A DNA stretch of 64,000 bases from Lentibacter sp. GTDB taxonomy: Bacteria > Pseudomonadota > Alphaproteobacteria > Rhodobacterales > Rhodobacteraceae. The first letter of the stretch is position 1, and every line of letters begins with the position of its first letter. Position numbers and translations under genes: made by a program. Below the pieces are notes generated by a model that saw only the letters and a list, made by a program, of their open reading frames with translations, was not told the origin of the DNA and made no database searches. Below, in pieces: positions 51,940 through 61,152 of the stretch. Location of the stretch: assembly GCA_016744435.1 (NCBI GenBank), contig JADGEJ010000020.1:1-64000 (forward strand). The letters are read 5' to 3'.

Positions 51940-53075
51940 GTTATCTTGAGTATAACGTTAAGTTCGTTCCTACTGGGCCACGCAAATTTCTCTACATCAA
52001 CTGGCCTCTGGCCCTGCTGCTGATCGCGGTCGCAAGCGTTGGCTTTCTGATGCTCTACTCGGTTGCCAGCGGCGACACCTCGCGCTGGGCCGAGCCGCAA
52101 ATGAAGCGCTTTGGTGTCGGCTTTCTGATGATGATCGGCGTTGCGATGGTGCCGATCTATTTCTGGCGCAATGTCTCGCCCGTGGCCTATGGCGTTTCGT
52201 TGCTGTTGCTTGTGGCGGTTGAGTTTTTCGGCGACGTCGGCATGGGCGCGCAACGCTGGATCAACCTTGGTTTTATGCGCCTGCAACCCTCGGAGCTTAT
52301 GAAAATAACGCTGGTGATGCTGCTCGCCGCTTACTACGACTGGCTGCCGCTGAAGAAAATATCGCACCCTCTCTGGGTCGCTATTCCCGTTGCGCTGATC
52401 TTGCTGCCAACAGCCCTCGTGCTGCGCCAGCCCGATCTGGGCACTTCGATCTTGCTGGTCACAGGCGGCGGTGCTCTCATGTTTATGGCCGGTGTCCACT
52501 GGGCCTATTTTGCCGCCGTAATCGCCTCGGGCGTCGGCCTTATCACGGCCGTCTTTGAAACCCGCGGCACCGACTGGCAGCTTTTGAACAACTACCAATA
52601 CAAGCGCATCGACACCTTCCTTGACCCCGCCGCAGACCCGCTCGGCGCGGGCTATCACATCACCCAATCCAAGATCGCCCTCGGCTCGGGCGGCTGGACA
52701 GGGCGAGGCTTTATGCAAGGCACCCAAAGCCGCCTCAACTTTTTGCCCGAAAAGCACACCGACTTTATCTTTACCACACTCTCCGAAGAGTTCGGCTTCG
52801 TCGGCGCTATCGGCCTGCTGGTGCTCTATGGCCTGATCATCATGTTCTGCGTCAGCTCGGCCCTGAGCAACGCCAACCGCTACGGACAGCTGCTCACCCT
52901 CGGCATCTCGATGACGTTCTTCCTGTTCTTTTCAGTCAACATGGCCATGGTCATGGGCCTCATCCCCGTCGTCGGCGTGCCCCTACCGCTGGTCTCCTAC
53001 GGCGGCTCGGCGATGCTTGTTCTGATGATAGCCTTCGGCCTTTTGCAAAGCGCCCACGTCCACAAACCGCGATAA
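51936..53075 (+). CDS. mrdB: Peptidoglycan glycosyltransferase RodA
   Basis: A 379-residue SEDS-family polymerase with about ten membrane segments. It polymerises lipid II in complex with PBP2. Visible blocks: the central GAQRWINLGFMRLQPSELMK, the loop with RIDTFLDPAADPLGAGYHITQSKIALGSGG, and the C-terminal GVPLPLVSYGGSAM. It is translationally coupled to mrdA through ATGA. Confidence 0.96.
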   Translation: MSYLEYNVKFVPTGPRKFLYINWPLALLLIAVASVGFLMLYSVASGDTSRWAEPQMKRFGVGFLMMIGVAMVPIYFWRNVSPVAYGVSLLLLVAVEFFGDVGMGAQRWINLGFMRLQPSELMKITLVMLLAAYYDWLPLKKISHPLWVAIPVALILLPTALVLRQPDLGTSILLVTGGGALMFMAGVHWAYFAAVIASGVGLITAVFETRGTDWQLLNNYQYKRIDTFLDPAADPLGAGYHITQSKIALGSGGWTGRGFMQGTQSRLNFLPEKHTDFIFTTLSEEFGFVGAIGLLVLYGLIIMFCVSSALSNANRYGQLLTLGISMTFFLFFSVNMAMVMGLIPVVGVPLPLVSYGGSAMLVLMIAFGLLQSAHVHKPR

Positions 53076-53098
53076 CCACAAAAACCAAGGTGAAAAAC

Positions 53099-54031
53099 AT
53101 GCCCCTCAACGCCCTCTTCGCCGCCAACCCGAAACGCTGGCCCGAGTATGAGCCCGAGCTCAACCGCGCCTTTGCCGAGGCGGGCCTTGATGTGTACCTT
53201 AGCCAAGACATTGCGCCTGAGCAGGTTGACTATATCGTCTACGCCCCCGGCTCCTCTGTGCAAGACTTCACGCCGTTCAGTCGCCTTAAGGCGGTGCTCA
53301 ACTTGGCGGCTGGCGTCGAAACCATAACAGGTAACCAAACCCTTAAAGTGCCGTTCGCACGTCTGGTTGACACCGGCCTCACGCAAGGCATGGTCGAGTG
53401 GGTCACAGGCCACACCCTGCGCCACCATCTCGGCATGGATGCGCAGATCATCAACCCGACGCAGGCTTGGGCCCCCGCCTACCCGCCGCTCTCGCGTGAT
53501 CGCGCAGTAACAGTGCTCGGCCTTGGCACGTTGGGGCTGGCCTGTGCCGAGGCTTTGGCAGCCCTCGGCTTTAACGTGGCGGGGTGGTCGCGCTCTCCAA
53601 AGCAGCACGACAAGATCACTTGCTACTCAGGTGACGAGGGCCTCAAACAGGCGCTGGCCCACGGCCAAATCTGCGTGCTGCTGTTGCCCTCAACACCAGG
53701 AACAGCCAACACCCTCAACGCCGAAACTTTGGCGCTCATGCCGCGTGGTAGCTTTGTCATCAACCCGGGTCGCGGCCCGCTGATCGACGACACCGCACTG
53801 CTCGCCGCGCTTGAAAGCGGGCACATTGCCCACGCCACGCTCGACGTTTTCCGCCAAGAGCCTCTGCCGCAAGACAGCCCCTACTGGGCGCACCCGAACG
53901 TCACAGTCACGCCGCACCTCGCGTCAGAAACCCGCGCTGATACCTCATCAGAAGTCGTCGCTGAAAACATCCGCCGCTGCGAGGCCGGTGAGCCTCTGCT
54001 CCATCTGGTTGATCGTAAAGCCGGATATTGA
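53099..54031 (+). CDS. ghrA: Glyoxylate/hydroxypyruvate reductase A
   Basis: A 310-residue NAD(P)-dependent 2-hydroxyacid dehydrogenase. The dinucleotide site is VLGLGTLGLACAEAL. The catalytic Arg is in NPGRGPLIDD, Glu in DVFRQEPLP, and His in TVTPHLAS. It reduces glyoxylate to glycolate and hydroxypyruvate to glycerate in the cytosol. ATG 53099 with AAGGTG upstream is preferred to GTG 53090. It follows mrdB by 23 bases but is not a cell-wall gene. Confidence 0.9.
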   Translation: MPLNALFAANPKRWPEYEPELNRAFAEAGLDVYLSQDIAPEQVDYIVYAPGSSVQDFTPFSRLKAVLNLAAGVETITGNQTLKVPFARLVDTGLTQGMVEWVTGHTLRHHLGMDAQIINPTQAWAPAYPPLSRDRAVTVLGLGTLGLACAEALAALGFNVAGWSRSPKQHDKITCYSGDEGLKQALAHGQICVLLLPSTPGTANTLNAETLALMPRGSFVINPGRGPLIDDTALLAALESGHIAHATLDVFRQEPLPQDSPYWAHPNVTVTPHLASETRADTSSEVVAENIRRCEAGEPLLHLVDRKAGY

Positions 54032-54044
54032 TCCGGCGACAGCC

Positions 54045-54097
54045 TTGTCGCCCGAAGGCGGACAGGGAGGGTGGGTGGGTCCGCCTGAGGGCGACAA
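54045..54097. terminator. Long two-part hairpin with G-quadruplex motif in the loop
   Basis: TTGTCGCCC (54045-54053) pairs with GGGCGACAA (54089-54097), then a 3x3 internal loop, then GGCGGAC (54057-54063) with GTCCGCC (54079-54085). The loop region carries GGGAGGGTGGGTGGG (54065-54079), four G-triplets with one-base loops. It sits between the converging ghrA and tetR genes, where a bidirectional terminator is expected; there is no long U-tract. Confidence 0.65.
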
Positions 54098-54112
54098 TCC
54101 TACACCACAGGC

Positions 54113-54703
54113 TCAAGCAACAACCGCCCGCTTCACCATATTCCAGTATATCGTTTCGACTTCGGCAAGGCTCAGCCGCCCGCCCGCGCGATACCACGTG
54201 TTCACCCCCGTCAGCATCGCGATCACAGCCAGCGTCGCGATCTTGGCGTCGTCCACAGAAAACGCGCCGCTCTCAAGCCCGCGCTGCAAAATGCCTTCCA
54301 GCTCGTTCTCATAGCGCCGCCGCAAGGATTCAACCTGCGTAAAGTTCTCCGCATTAAGCGAGCGCAGCTCCATATAGGCAATGAACACCTCGTCAGGCCG
54401 GGCCACGTGAAAGCCGATGTGAAAGCGCACAAAGCCTTCAAGCGCCGCCAACGGCTCCAGCTGCTTTGACGCCTCCGCCTCACGGGCTGTCAGCAAGTCG
54501 TCCATATGGCCGCGCAGCAGCTCGTAAAGCAGCGACTGCTTGTCAGGCGTGTAGTTATACAAAGCGCCCGCCTGCACGCCGACATCTTTCGCAATCTGGC
54601 GCATCGACACAGCCGCATAGCCATCTTGCGCGAACAGCCTTAGCGCCGCCGCACGAATGCGCGGTCCGGTGATGTCAGAATGTGAGCCTTGGGTGCGTGC
54701 CAT
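54113..54703 (-). CDS. TetR-family transcriptional regulator
   Basis: A 196-residue repressor. The DNA-binding part is IRAAALRLFAQDGYAAVSMRQIAKDVGVQAGALYNYTPDKQSLLYELL; the helical C-terminal part would bind a ligand and is of the AcuR/FadR-like type with WYRAGGRLSLAEV. Start ATG 54703. A matching palindrome lies just upstream, so it probably represses itself. Its target genes are not obvious here. Confidence 0.85.
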   Translation of the reverse strand: MARTQGSHSDITGPRIRAAALRLFAQDGYAAVSMRQIAKDVGVQAGALYNYTPDKQSLLYELLRGHMDDLLTAREAEASKQLEPLAALEGFVRFHIGFHVARPDEVFIAYMELRSLNAENFTQVESLRRRYENELEGILQRGLESGAFSVDDAKIATLAVIAMLTGVNTWYRAGGRLSLAEVETIYWNMVKRAVVA

Positions 54704-54717
54704 GAGCAAGATTTAAC

Positions 54718-54731
54718 TGAACAAACGTTCA
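54718..54731 (-). promoter_or_regulatory. Candidate TetR operator in the tetR promoter
   Basis: TGAACAAACGTTCA is an inverted repeat (TGAAC-N4-GTTCA) placed between possible -35 TTGATT and -10 TAAATC elements (16-base spacer) reading toward tetR. Such a site would block the promoter when bound. Confidence 0.55.
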
Positions 54732-54799
54732 AATCAAAGCCAAACCTTGCACCTTTTCGCCCGCTGAGGCATCAGAAGGGATCAGACCAAGGCAGGCAC

Positions 54800-55102
54800 A
54801 TGCGTTCAACACGGCTCATCTTTGCATTTCTCGCGCTCAGCCTTTCCGGTTGCGCGACATTCCCCGAGCTTGATGCGACTCTGAGTGAAGAGGCCAAGGA
54901 GGCCGATTACCCGCGCCTGATGCCGATTGGCGAGCTGACAGCCGCTGCCCCCGCAGCGCGCATAACCGAGCAAACTGCCAGCAGGCTGAATGGCCGCGTC
55001 TCGGCCCTGCGCGCCCGCGCCGCCCGTCTGCGCGGCTCGGTTGTCGACAGCGCCACCAAACGGCGGATGCAGGCTGGTGTGACAGCCCCATCTGAGGGCT
55101 AG
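54800..55102 (+). CDS. Small lipoprotein
   Basis: A 100-residue protein with a lipoprotein signal ending in LSLSGC. The mature part is Ala/Arg-rich and helical (LNGRVSALRARAARLRG). Start ATG 54800 has AAGGCAGG upstream. No family is recognised. It is divergent from tetR and may share its control region. Confidence 0.65.
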   Translation: MRSTRLIFAFLALSLSGCATFPELDATLSEEAKEADYPRLMPIGELTAAAPAARITEQTASRLNGRVSALRARAARLRGSVVDSATKRRMQAGVTAPSEG

Positions 55103-55147
55103 CGCACGCTGCCATAAGTTGATTTCGCTTAACACTCACGGCCCAAA

Positions 55148-55250
55148 CGTATGTACGCGTTATGCACACGTAGCTGCATACGTTGCTGCACACCGTAGGC
55201 ACGCTCAAAAAACGCAGTTTTAGCCGCATTAACCCTCCCGTACGTTGCTC
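55148..55250. repeat. DnaA-box-like repeat element, copy B
   Basis: GTATGTACG (55149-55157) and TTATGCACA (55160-55168) are again 11 bp apart, the second a full match to TTATNCACA. GCTGCATACGTTGC and ACCGTAGGCACGC follow, and the end is TTAACCCTCCCGTACGTTGC. Order and spacing parallel copy A at 16421-16546. It lies directly upstream of hom. Confidence 0.55.
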
Positions 55251-55330
55251 AACACAACATGCTGCGTTGCAGGCGCTTGCTGCCACTGCTAAACCGCTCT
55301 CAACAGATTTACACGAGCAGGAGACAGCGG

Positions 55331-56617
55331 ATGACCACCCCATTGCGCATCGGAATCGCAGGCCTTGGCACCGTTGGTGTCGGGGTTGTCAAAATCATCC
55401 GCCAGAAGGCCAACTTGCTCGCCGCGCGCACCGGACGTTCGGTCCAGATCGTCGCTGTTTCGGCCCGCTCCAAAGCCAAAGATCGCGGCGTCTCGCTTGA
55501 GGGATACGCTTGGGAAGACGACCCCGTGAAGCTCGCCATGCGCGACGACATCGACGTGTTTGTCGAGCTTATGGGCGGCTCTGACGGGCCTGCCAAAGCC
55601 GCAACAGAAGCCGCGATTGCGAGCGGCAAAGACGTGGTCACAGCCAACAAAGCGCTGCTTGCGCATCACGGCCAAGCCCTTGCGGAAGCCGCTGAAAACG
55701 CTGGCAAAATTATTCGCTTTGAGGCAGCCGTTGCGGGCGGCATTCCGGTCATCAAGTCGCTCACCGAGGGGCTTGCGGGCAATGAGGTCACCCGCGTCAT
55801 GGGGGTGATGAATGGCACGTGCAACTATATCCTCACCCGCATGCAAAGCGCGGGCCTAAGCTATGACGAAGTCTTTGAAGAGGCCAACCAGCTTGGCTAT
55901 CTTGAGGCCGATCCGAACCTTGATGTTGGCGGCATCGACGCGGGCCACAAGCTGGCGCTCTTGGCCTCCATCGCCTATGGCACGCAGGTTGATTTTGACG
56001 GTGTCGAGCTGCAAGGCATTGGCGCAATCACGATTGAGGACATCCACTCTGCTGCCGATATGGGCTATCGCATCAAGCTGCTCGGCGTGGCACAGATGAC
56101 GGGCCGTGGCCTTGAGCAACGCATGACGCCTTGCCTTGTTCCCGAGACAAGTCCGCTCGGCCAACTCGAAGGCGGCACCAACATGGTGGTGCTCGAAGGC
56201 GACGCTGTTGAACAAATCGTCCTACGCGGCCCCGGCGCTGGCGAAGGCCCGACAGCCTCTGCCGTGATGGGTGATGTACTTGATATCGCTCGCGGAATTC
56301 GCCCCTACACCTTTGGCCAACCGGCCGCTGGATTGGCCAAATCCAAGCCCGCGAAAAGCTCTGCTCCCGCGCCTTACTACTTGCGGTTTGGCCTGCAAGA
56401 CAAGCCCGGTGCACTGGCCAAAATCGCCACCGCCTTGGGCGAGGCTGGCATCTCGATCAACCGTATGCGCCAATATGGCCACGCCGACACTTCGGCCCCC
56501 GTCTTGATCGTCACCCACAAGACGGCTCAGAGCAATCTGACAACCGCCATTGAAGCGATGAAATCACTCGACGTCCTCACAGGCGAGCCTGTTGCTCTGC
56601 GCATCGAAGACCTCTGA
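55331..56617 (+). CDS. hom: Homoserine dehydrogenase
   Basis: A 428-residue enzyme reducing aspartate semialdehyde to homoserine on the path to threonine and methionine. NAD(P) site IGIAGLGTVGVGVVK at the N-terminus, the catalytic region GIPVIKSLTEGLAGNEVTRVMGVMNGTCNYILT in the middle, and a C-terminal ACT domain (about 345-428) for feedback control by threonine. Start ATG 55331 has GGAGACAG upstream. recJ follows after 59 bases. Confidence 0.96.
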   Translation: MTTPLRIGIAGLGTVGVGVVKIIRQKANLLAARTGRSVQIVAVSARSKAKDRGVSLEGYAWEDDPVKLAMRDDIDVFVELMGGSDGPAKAATEAAIASGKDVVTANKALLAHHGQALAEAAENAGKIIRFEAAVAGGIPVIKSLTEGLAGNEVTRVMGVMNGTCNYILTRMQSAGLSYDEVFEEANQLGYLEADPNLDVGGIDAGHKLALLASIAYGTQVDFDGVELQGIGAITIEDIHSAADMGYRIKLLGVAQMTGRGLEQRMTPCLVPETSPLGQLEGGTNMVVLEGDAVEQIVLRGPGAGEGPTASAVMGDVLDIARGIRPYTFGQPAAGLAKSKPAKSSAPAPYYLRFGLQDKPGALAKIATALGEAGISINRMRQYGHADTSAPVLIVTHKTAQSNLTTAIEAMKSLDVLTGEPVALRIEDL

Positions 56618-56676
56618 TTGCGCCTGCCGCCTAATTGGGCCAAGCTGCTGTAGAAACCTAATAAAAGCAGGCGAAT

Positions 56677-58422
56677 ATGTCTTTTCTCGGCGTCACACAA
56701 TCGCTCACATCCCGCGCATGGGTCGGCCCTGGTGTCGAGCTTGAGCGCGCCGCAGAGGCCATGGCGCAGGCCACTGACTTGCCGCGCGCTTTGTCACAGG
56801 TTTTGGCTCGCCGTGGCGTGGCGCCTGCGGAGACCCAAGCCTTTCTCACCCCGCAACTACGCGACCTGTTGCCAGACCCACGCTCGCTGAAAGACATGGA
56901 AGTCGCCTCAACGCGGCTCGTCGCGGCGCTGGACGCGCGCGAGCGCATCGCCATTTTTGCTGACTATGACGTTGACGGCGGCACATCTGCGGCGCTCTTA
57001 CTCGACTGGTTGCGCCAACAAGGCCACGACGCAACGCTCTATGTGCCCGACCGCATCGACGAAGGCTATGGCCCCAATGCTCCGGCCATCGAGATGTTGG
57101 CCAGCAGCCATGATCTGATCATCTGCGTGGACTGCGGCACCCTGAGCCATGAGGCCCTCGCCGTTGCAAAGGGCACTGATGTGCTGGTGCTTGACCACCA
57201 CTTGGGCGGCGAAACCCTACCTCCAGTTCTGGCCGTGGTGAACCCCAACAGACAGGATGAAAGTGGCGACTTGGCGCATCTTTGCGCAGCGGCGGTTGTC
57301 TTCCTTACGCTGGTTGACGCAGGCCGCATACTGCGGGAGAAGAATCGCCAAGCCCCTGATCTTATTGGTATGTTAGACTTGGTCGCGCTTGGCACTGTCG
57401 CCGATGTTGCGCCGCTCATTGGCGTCAACCGCGCCTTTGTTATGCAAGGCCTCAAGGTGATGGCGCGACGGGCGCGTGCTGGCATCGTGGCCTTGGCTGA
57501 CGTGTCGCGCATGGACACGGCCCCCAAGCCTTACCACCTCGGGTTTACACTCGGCCCGCGCATCAACGCTGGCGGGCGGATCGGCAAAGCCGACCTTGGC
57601 GCACGCCTGCTCTCCTGCACCGATATGCACGAAGCCCGCAGCATTGCCGAGCGGCTTGATGAGCTCAATTCAGAGCGCCGCACGATCGAAGAAGAGGTGC
57701 GCGGAGCCGCTCTCGCCCAAGCCGAAGAACGCGGGCTTGATGCACCTCTCGTTTGGGCCGCAGGCGAAGGCTGGCACGCTGGCGTTGTCGGCATCGTTGC
57801 GTCGCGCTTGAAGGAAAACACTGGCCGCCCTGCTGTTGTCATTGGCTTTGATGGGGATGAGGGCAAAGGCTCGGGCCGCTCTGTTTCCGGGATCGACCTT
57901 GGCGCTAGTATCCAGAAACTCGGCCTTGAGGGGCTGATCGAAAAAGGCGGCGGCCACAAGATGGCAGCGGGCCTGTCGCTCAGCCGTGCACAGCTTGAAC
58001 CCGCCATGGCGCGGCTGTCAGAACTGCTTGATAAACAAGGCGCTGGCGCGCTTGGACCATCTGACTTGCGCCTTGACGGCGCGCTCATGCCCGGCGCTGC
58101 AACGGAAGAACTTATCACCCAGCTTGAGGCTGCTGGCCCCTACGGTGCATCTGCCCCCGGCCCGCGCTTTGCCTTTCCCGACATGGCGATTCACTTTGCA
58201 AAGAAAGTCGGCGAGAGCCACCTGCGCCTGAGCTTCTCAGACGGAACTGGGCCACGTATCAACGGCATCTGCTTTGGCGCCTACGACGGCCCGCTTGGCC
58301 CAGCGCTTGAGAATCATGGCGGCGCACGCTTTCACCTTGCCGGACGCTTGGAGCTAAACACATGGCAAGGCCGCACTTCTGTGCAGCTTCGATTGGACGA
58401 TGCAGCCCCGGCAAGCACGTGA
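56677..58422 (+). CDS. recJ: Single-stranded-DNA exonuclease RecJ
   Basis: A 581-residue DHH-family 5'-3' exonuclease used in recombination and repair. Motifs: FADYDVDGGTSAALL (motif I), DCGTLS (motif II), LDHHLGG (motif III) and VVNPNR (motif IV), and the DHHA1 domain with GGGHKMAAGLSL. The length is normal. It directly follows hom; in some relatives glpX lies between them. Confidence 0.95.
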   Translation: MSFLGVTQSLTSRAWVGPGVELERAAEAMAQATDLPRALSQVLARRGVAPAETQAFLTPQLRDLLPDPRSLKDMEVASTRLVAALDARERIAIFADYDVDGGTSAALLLDWLRQQGHDATLYVPDRIDEGYGPNAPAIEMLASSHDLIICVDCGTLSHEALAVAKGTDVLVLDHHLGGETLPPVLAVVNPNRQDESGDLAHLCAAAVVFLTLVDAGRILREKNRQAPDLIGMLDLVALGTVADVAPLIGVNRAFVMQGLKVMARRARAGIVALADVSRMDTAPKPYHLGFTLGPRINAGGRIGKADLGARLLSCTDMHEARSIAERLDELNSERRTIEEEVRGAALAQAEERGLDAPLVWAAGEGWHAGVVGIVASRLKENTGRPAVVIGFDGDEGKGSGRSVSGIDLGASIQKLGLEGLIEKGGGHKMAAGLSLSRAQLEPAMARLSELLDKQGAGALGPSDLRLDGALMPGAATEELITQLEAAGPYGASAPGPRFAFPDMAIHFAKKVGESHLRLSFSDGTGPRINGICFGAYDGPLGPALENHGGARFHLAGRLELNTWQGRTSVQLRLDDAAPAST

Positions 58423-58453
58423 GCGCTATAAAAAACTGGATGTCGGAAAAAAG

Positions 58454-58481
58454 TTGAAAGCCGCCGCACATTTCCTATTGC
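58454..58481 (+). promoter_or_regulatory. Candidate promoter of the tRNA-Glu gene
   Basis: TTGAAA (58454-58459) and TATTGC (58476-58481) with a 16-base spacer lie 44 bases before the tRNA. The match is by eye. Confidence 0.4.
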
Positions 58482-58524
58482 GCGCCGCCCGCGCATTGCC
58501 TAAATAGCGCCTCACGGTGGGTAT

Positions 58525-58599
58525 GTCCCGTTCGTCTATCGGTTAGGACGTCAGGTTTTCAACCTGAAAAGAGGGGTTCGATTCCCCTACGGGATGCCA
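58525..58599 (+). tRNA. tRNA-Glu (anticodon TTC)
   Basis: A complete cloverleaf of 75 bases. Acceptor arms GTCCCGT (58525-58531) and ACGGGAT (58589-58595) pair, then discriminator G and an encoded CCA (58597-58599). The D arm has TCGGTTAGGA, the anticodon arm CAGGTTTTCAACCTG with TTC, and the T arm GGGGTTCGATTCCCC. Confidence 0.96.
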
Positions 58600-58712
58600 C
58601 CGTATCTCCCCCCCTCCAGAACAGATGCCAGTTCACGAAGGCGTTGCCCCCTTGGCAAACCGCGTCCATGCGCTCACACTACGCATCTGGCAAATTTGCT
58701 CGGAGGACTGAC

Positions 58713-59156
58713 ATGAAGTATACCAAATCAGACAGCGCCATTGCGCAGCTCACCGACGAACAGAAGTTCGTAACGCAGGAAAGTGGCACAGAACGGCCAT
58801 TCACTGGCGAGTATAACAGCCATACTGAGGCTGGCATCTATGTTGACATCGTCTCAGGCGAGCCGCTGTTTGCCTCATCCGACAAGTTTGATGCAGGCTG
58901 CGGCTGGCCGAGCTTTACCAAGCCGATCCAAGAGGCCTATGTAAGCGAGTTGCGCGATGACAGCCACGCAATGGTCCGTACCGAAGTGCGCTCAACCCAT
59001 GGTGACAGTCACCTTGGCCACGTTTTCCCTGATGGGCCGCAAGAGCATGGTGGGCTTCGCTATTGCATCAACTCTGCCAGCCTGCGCTTCATCGCCCGCG
59101 AGGAGATGGACAGCGAAGGCTATGGCGACTATCTGAACCAAGTGGAGGACATCTGA
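58713..59156 (+). CDS. msrB: Peptide methionine-R-sulfoxide reductase
   Basis: A 147-residue cytosolic repair enzyme for R-methionine sulfoxide. Motifs CGWPSF and the catalytic [12 protein letters not shown] are present. The two CxxC zinc pairs of many MsrB proteins are absent, so this is the zinc-less form; the Cys in GCGWPSF can serve as resolving Cys. Start ATG 58713 has GGAGGA upstream. Its stop shares a base with the msrA start. Confidence 0.94.
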   Translation: MKYTKSDSAIAQLTDEQKFVTQESGTERPFTGEYNSHTEAGIYVDIVSGEPLFASSDKFDAGCGWPSFTKPIQEAYVSELRDDSHAMVRTEVRSTHGDSHLGHVFPDGPQEHGGLRYCINSASLRFIAREEMDSEGYGDYLNQVEDI

Positions 59157-59662
59157 TGAGCGAGACAGCAACACTAGCGGGCGGCTGCTTCTGGGGCATG
59201 CAAGACCTCATCCGCAAGCGCCCGGGCGTTGAAAGCACGCGCGTTGGCTATACGGGCGGTGACGTTGCAAACGCGACATACCGCGACCATGGCACCCATG
59301 CGGAAGGCATTGAAGTTGTGTTTGATCCGAGCAAGACAAGCTACCGCGCGTTGCTTGAGTTTTTCTTTCAGATCCACGACCCCAGCACAGTTAACCAACA
59401 GGGTAATGATCGCGGCATGTCCTACCGCTCCGCTATCTACTATGCCTCCGAGGCGCAGAAGGCCGTGGCTGAAGACACGATAGCTGACGTCAACGCCTCA
59501 GGCATCTGGCCCGGCCGTGTTGCCACCGAGCTTGAGCCTGTGAGCGACTTCTGGGAAGCGGAACCCGAGCATCAGGATTATTTGGAAAGAATTCCAAATG
59601 GTTACACCTGTCACTTCCCGCGCGCAGACTGGGTTCTACCCAAGCGTGACGCCGCAGAGTAA
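59156..59662 (+). CDS. msrA: Peptide methionine-S-sulfoxide reductase
   Basis: A 168-residue enzyme reducing S-methionine sulfoxide. Catalytic motif [10 protein letters not shown] is at the N-terminus; GYTGG and [19 protein letters not shown] follow. The start ATG (59156) overlaps the msrB stop in TGATG, so the two are coupled. selO follows after 3 bases, making a three-gene redox operon. Confidence 0.95.
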   Translation: MSETATLAGGCFWGMQDLIRKRPGVESTRVGYTGGDVANATYRDHGTHAEGIEVVFDPSKTSYRALLEFFFQIHDPSTVNQQGNDRGMSYRSAIYYASEAQKAVAEDTIADVNASGIWPGRVATELEPVSDFWEAEPEHQDYLERIPNGYTCHFPRADWVLPKRDAAE

Positions 59663-59665
59663 GTG

Positions 59666-61117
59666 ATGCTGTTTGAGTTTGACAACAGCTATGCGCGCGA
59701 GCTTGAAGGCTTCTACGTGCCGATGGAGGGGGCGAAGGCGCCCTCCCCATCAATGCTCTCTTTCAACGGCAAACTCGCGGTTGAACTTGGGCTAGATGCG
59801 GCCCTGCTAGACAGCCCTGAAGGCGCGCGGATATTTTCCGGCAGTGAGGTGCCGCTCGGCGCTCACCCCCTCGCTATGGCCTATGCGGGCCACCAGTTTG
59901 GCGGCTTCTCACCACAACTCGGCGACGGGCGCGCGCTTTTGCTGGGCGAACTGATTGACACCAATGGACAGCGCCGCGACCTGCATCTCAAGGGCTCTGG
60001 CCGAACGCCATTCTCGCGCGGTGGAGACGGCAAGGCTGTTGTCGGACCCGTATTGCGCGAATATCTCATCGGTGAAGCCATGCATGCACTTGGCGTGCCG
60101 ACAACACGCGCGCTTGCGGCCGTTGCGACGGGCGAAGATGTGATGCGCGAAGGCCCCCAGCCTGGCGCTGTTCTGGCCCGCATTGCCAGTTCGCACCTGC
60201 GCGTTGGCACGTTCCAGTTCTTCGCGGCGCGCGGCGAGACAGATAAAGTTAAACAGCTGGCGGACTATGCGATTGCCCGCCACTACCCTGAGCTCGCTAG
60301 CACTAGCGCGCCATACCTTGGCCTCTTGCGCGCCGTCATGGCAGCACAAGCCAAGCTCATCGCCAAATGGATGGGGCTTGGCTTTGTGCACGGTGTCATG
60401 AACACCGACAACATGACAATTTCCGGCGAAACGATCGACTATGGGCCCTGCGCGTTTATCGACGCCCACAACCCGAAAGCTGTCTTCTCTTCTATCGACC
60501 AGTTCGGGCGGTACGCCTATATGAGCCAACCCGCTATAGCCAACTGGAACCTCGCGCGGCTGGCCGAGTGTTTACTTGGCTTGATCAACGAGGATGAGGA
60601 CGAGGCCCTGCGCATCGCAACAAACACGCTTGCCGAGTTCATGCCAACTTATGAGGCCGAGTGGCTTGCCGTTATGCGTGCAAAACTGGGTTTGTCCACA
60701 TCCGATACTGGCGACAAAGCCTTGATCGAAAAACTGCTTTCAGCGATGTTCACAGGCCGCGCAGACTTCACCCAAACTTTCCGGTCTCTGGCAACCGGCG
60801 GCGATGCACGTGCGTTGTTCACAGCTGAACCTGAAGGTTTTGACAACTGGCAAGCCGCATATGAGAAGCGGCTGTTTTCAGAGCCACTTTCAGCCCAGGA
60901 GCGATCTGCAAAAATGGTTGTGGGTAATCCTGTGTATATCCCTAGAAACCACTTGGTTGAAGAGGCCCTTAGCGCCGCAGCCGAAGGTGACATGGTGCCG
61001 TTTAGAACGCTCCTGAACGTACTTGAAAACCCGTTTAAAGCCCGCACCGGATATGAGCGCTATGCAGCTCCAGCTCCGGCAGATTTCGGACCATACCGCA
61101 CCTTCTGTGGCACCTGA
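59666..61117 (+). CDS. selO: SelO-family protein adenylyltransferase
   Basis: A 484-residue member of SelO/YdiU, a pseudokinase-fold enzyme that AMPylates proteins on Ser, Thr or Tyr. Visible kinase-like parts: [59 protein letters not shown] (metal and catalytic region). The conserved C-terminal Cys is in TFCGT, the end of the protein. E. coli SelO acts on redox proteins such as glutaredoxin; the msrB-msrA-selO operon here fits an oxidative role. Confidence 0.93.
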   Translation: MLFEFDNSYARELEGFYVPMEGAKAPSPSMLSFNGKLAVELGLDAALLDSPEGARIFSGSEVPLGAHPLAMAYAGHQFGGFSPQLGDGRALLLGELIDTNGQRRDLHLKGSGRTPFSRGGDGKAVVGPVLREYLIGEAMHALGVPTTRALAAVATGEDVMREGPQPGAVLARIASSHLRVGTFQFFAARGETDKVKQLADYAIARHYPELASTSAPYLGLLRAVMAAQAKLIAKWMGLGFVHGVMNTDNMTISGETIDYGPCAFIDAHNPKAVFSSIDQFGRYAYMSQPAIANWNLARLAECLLGLINEDEDEALRIATNTLAEFMPTYEAEWLAVMRAKLGLSTSDTGDKALIEKLLSAMFTGRADFTQTFRSLATGGDARALFTAEPEGFDNWQAAYEKRLFSEPLSAQERSAKMVVGNPVYIPRNHLVEEALSAAAEGDMVPFRTLLNVLENPFKARTGYERYAAPAPADFGPYRTFCGT

Positions 61118-61152
61118 GTTTCAGTAGGTTACGTTCAGAAAAATCAAGCTTT

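Noticed and set aside
51816-52757. 313-codon open frame on the minus strand
   Set aside because: Antisense of mrdA and mrdB, both with complete motifs; low-complexity polar composition.
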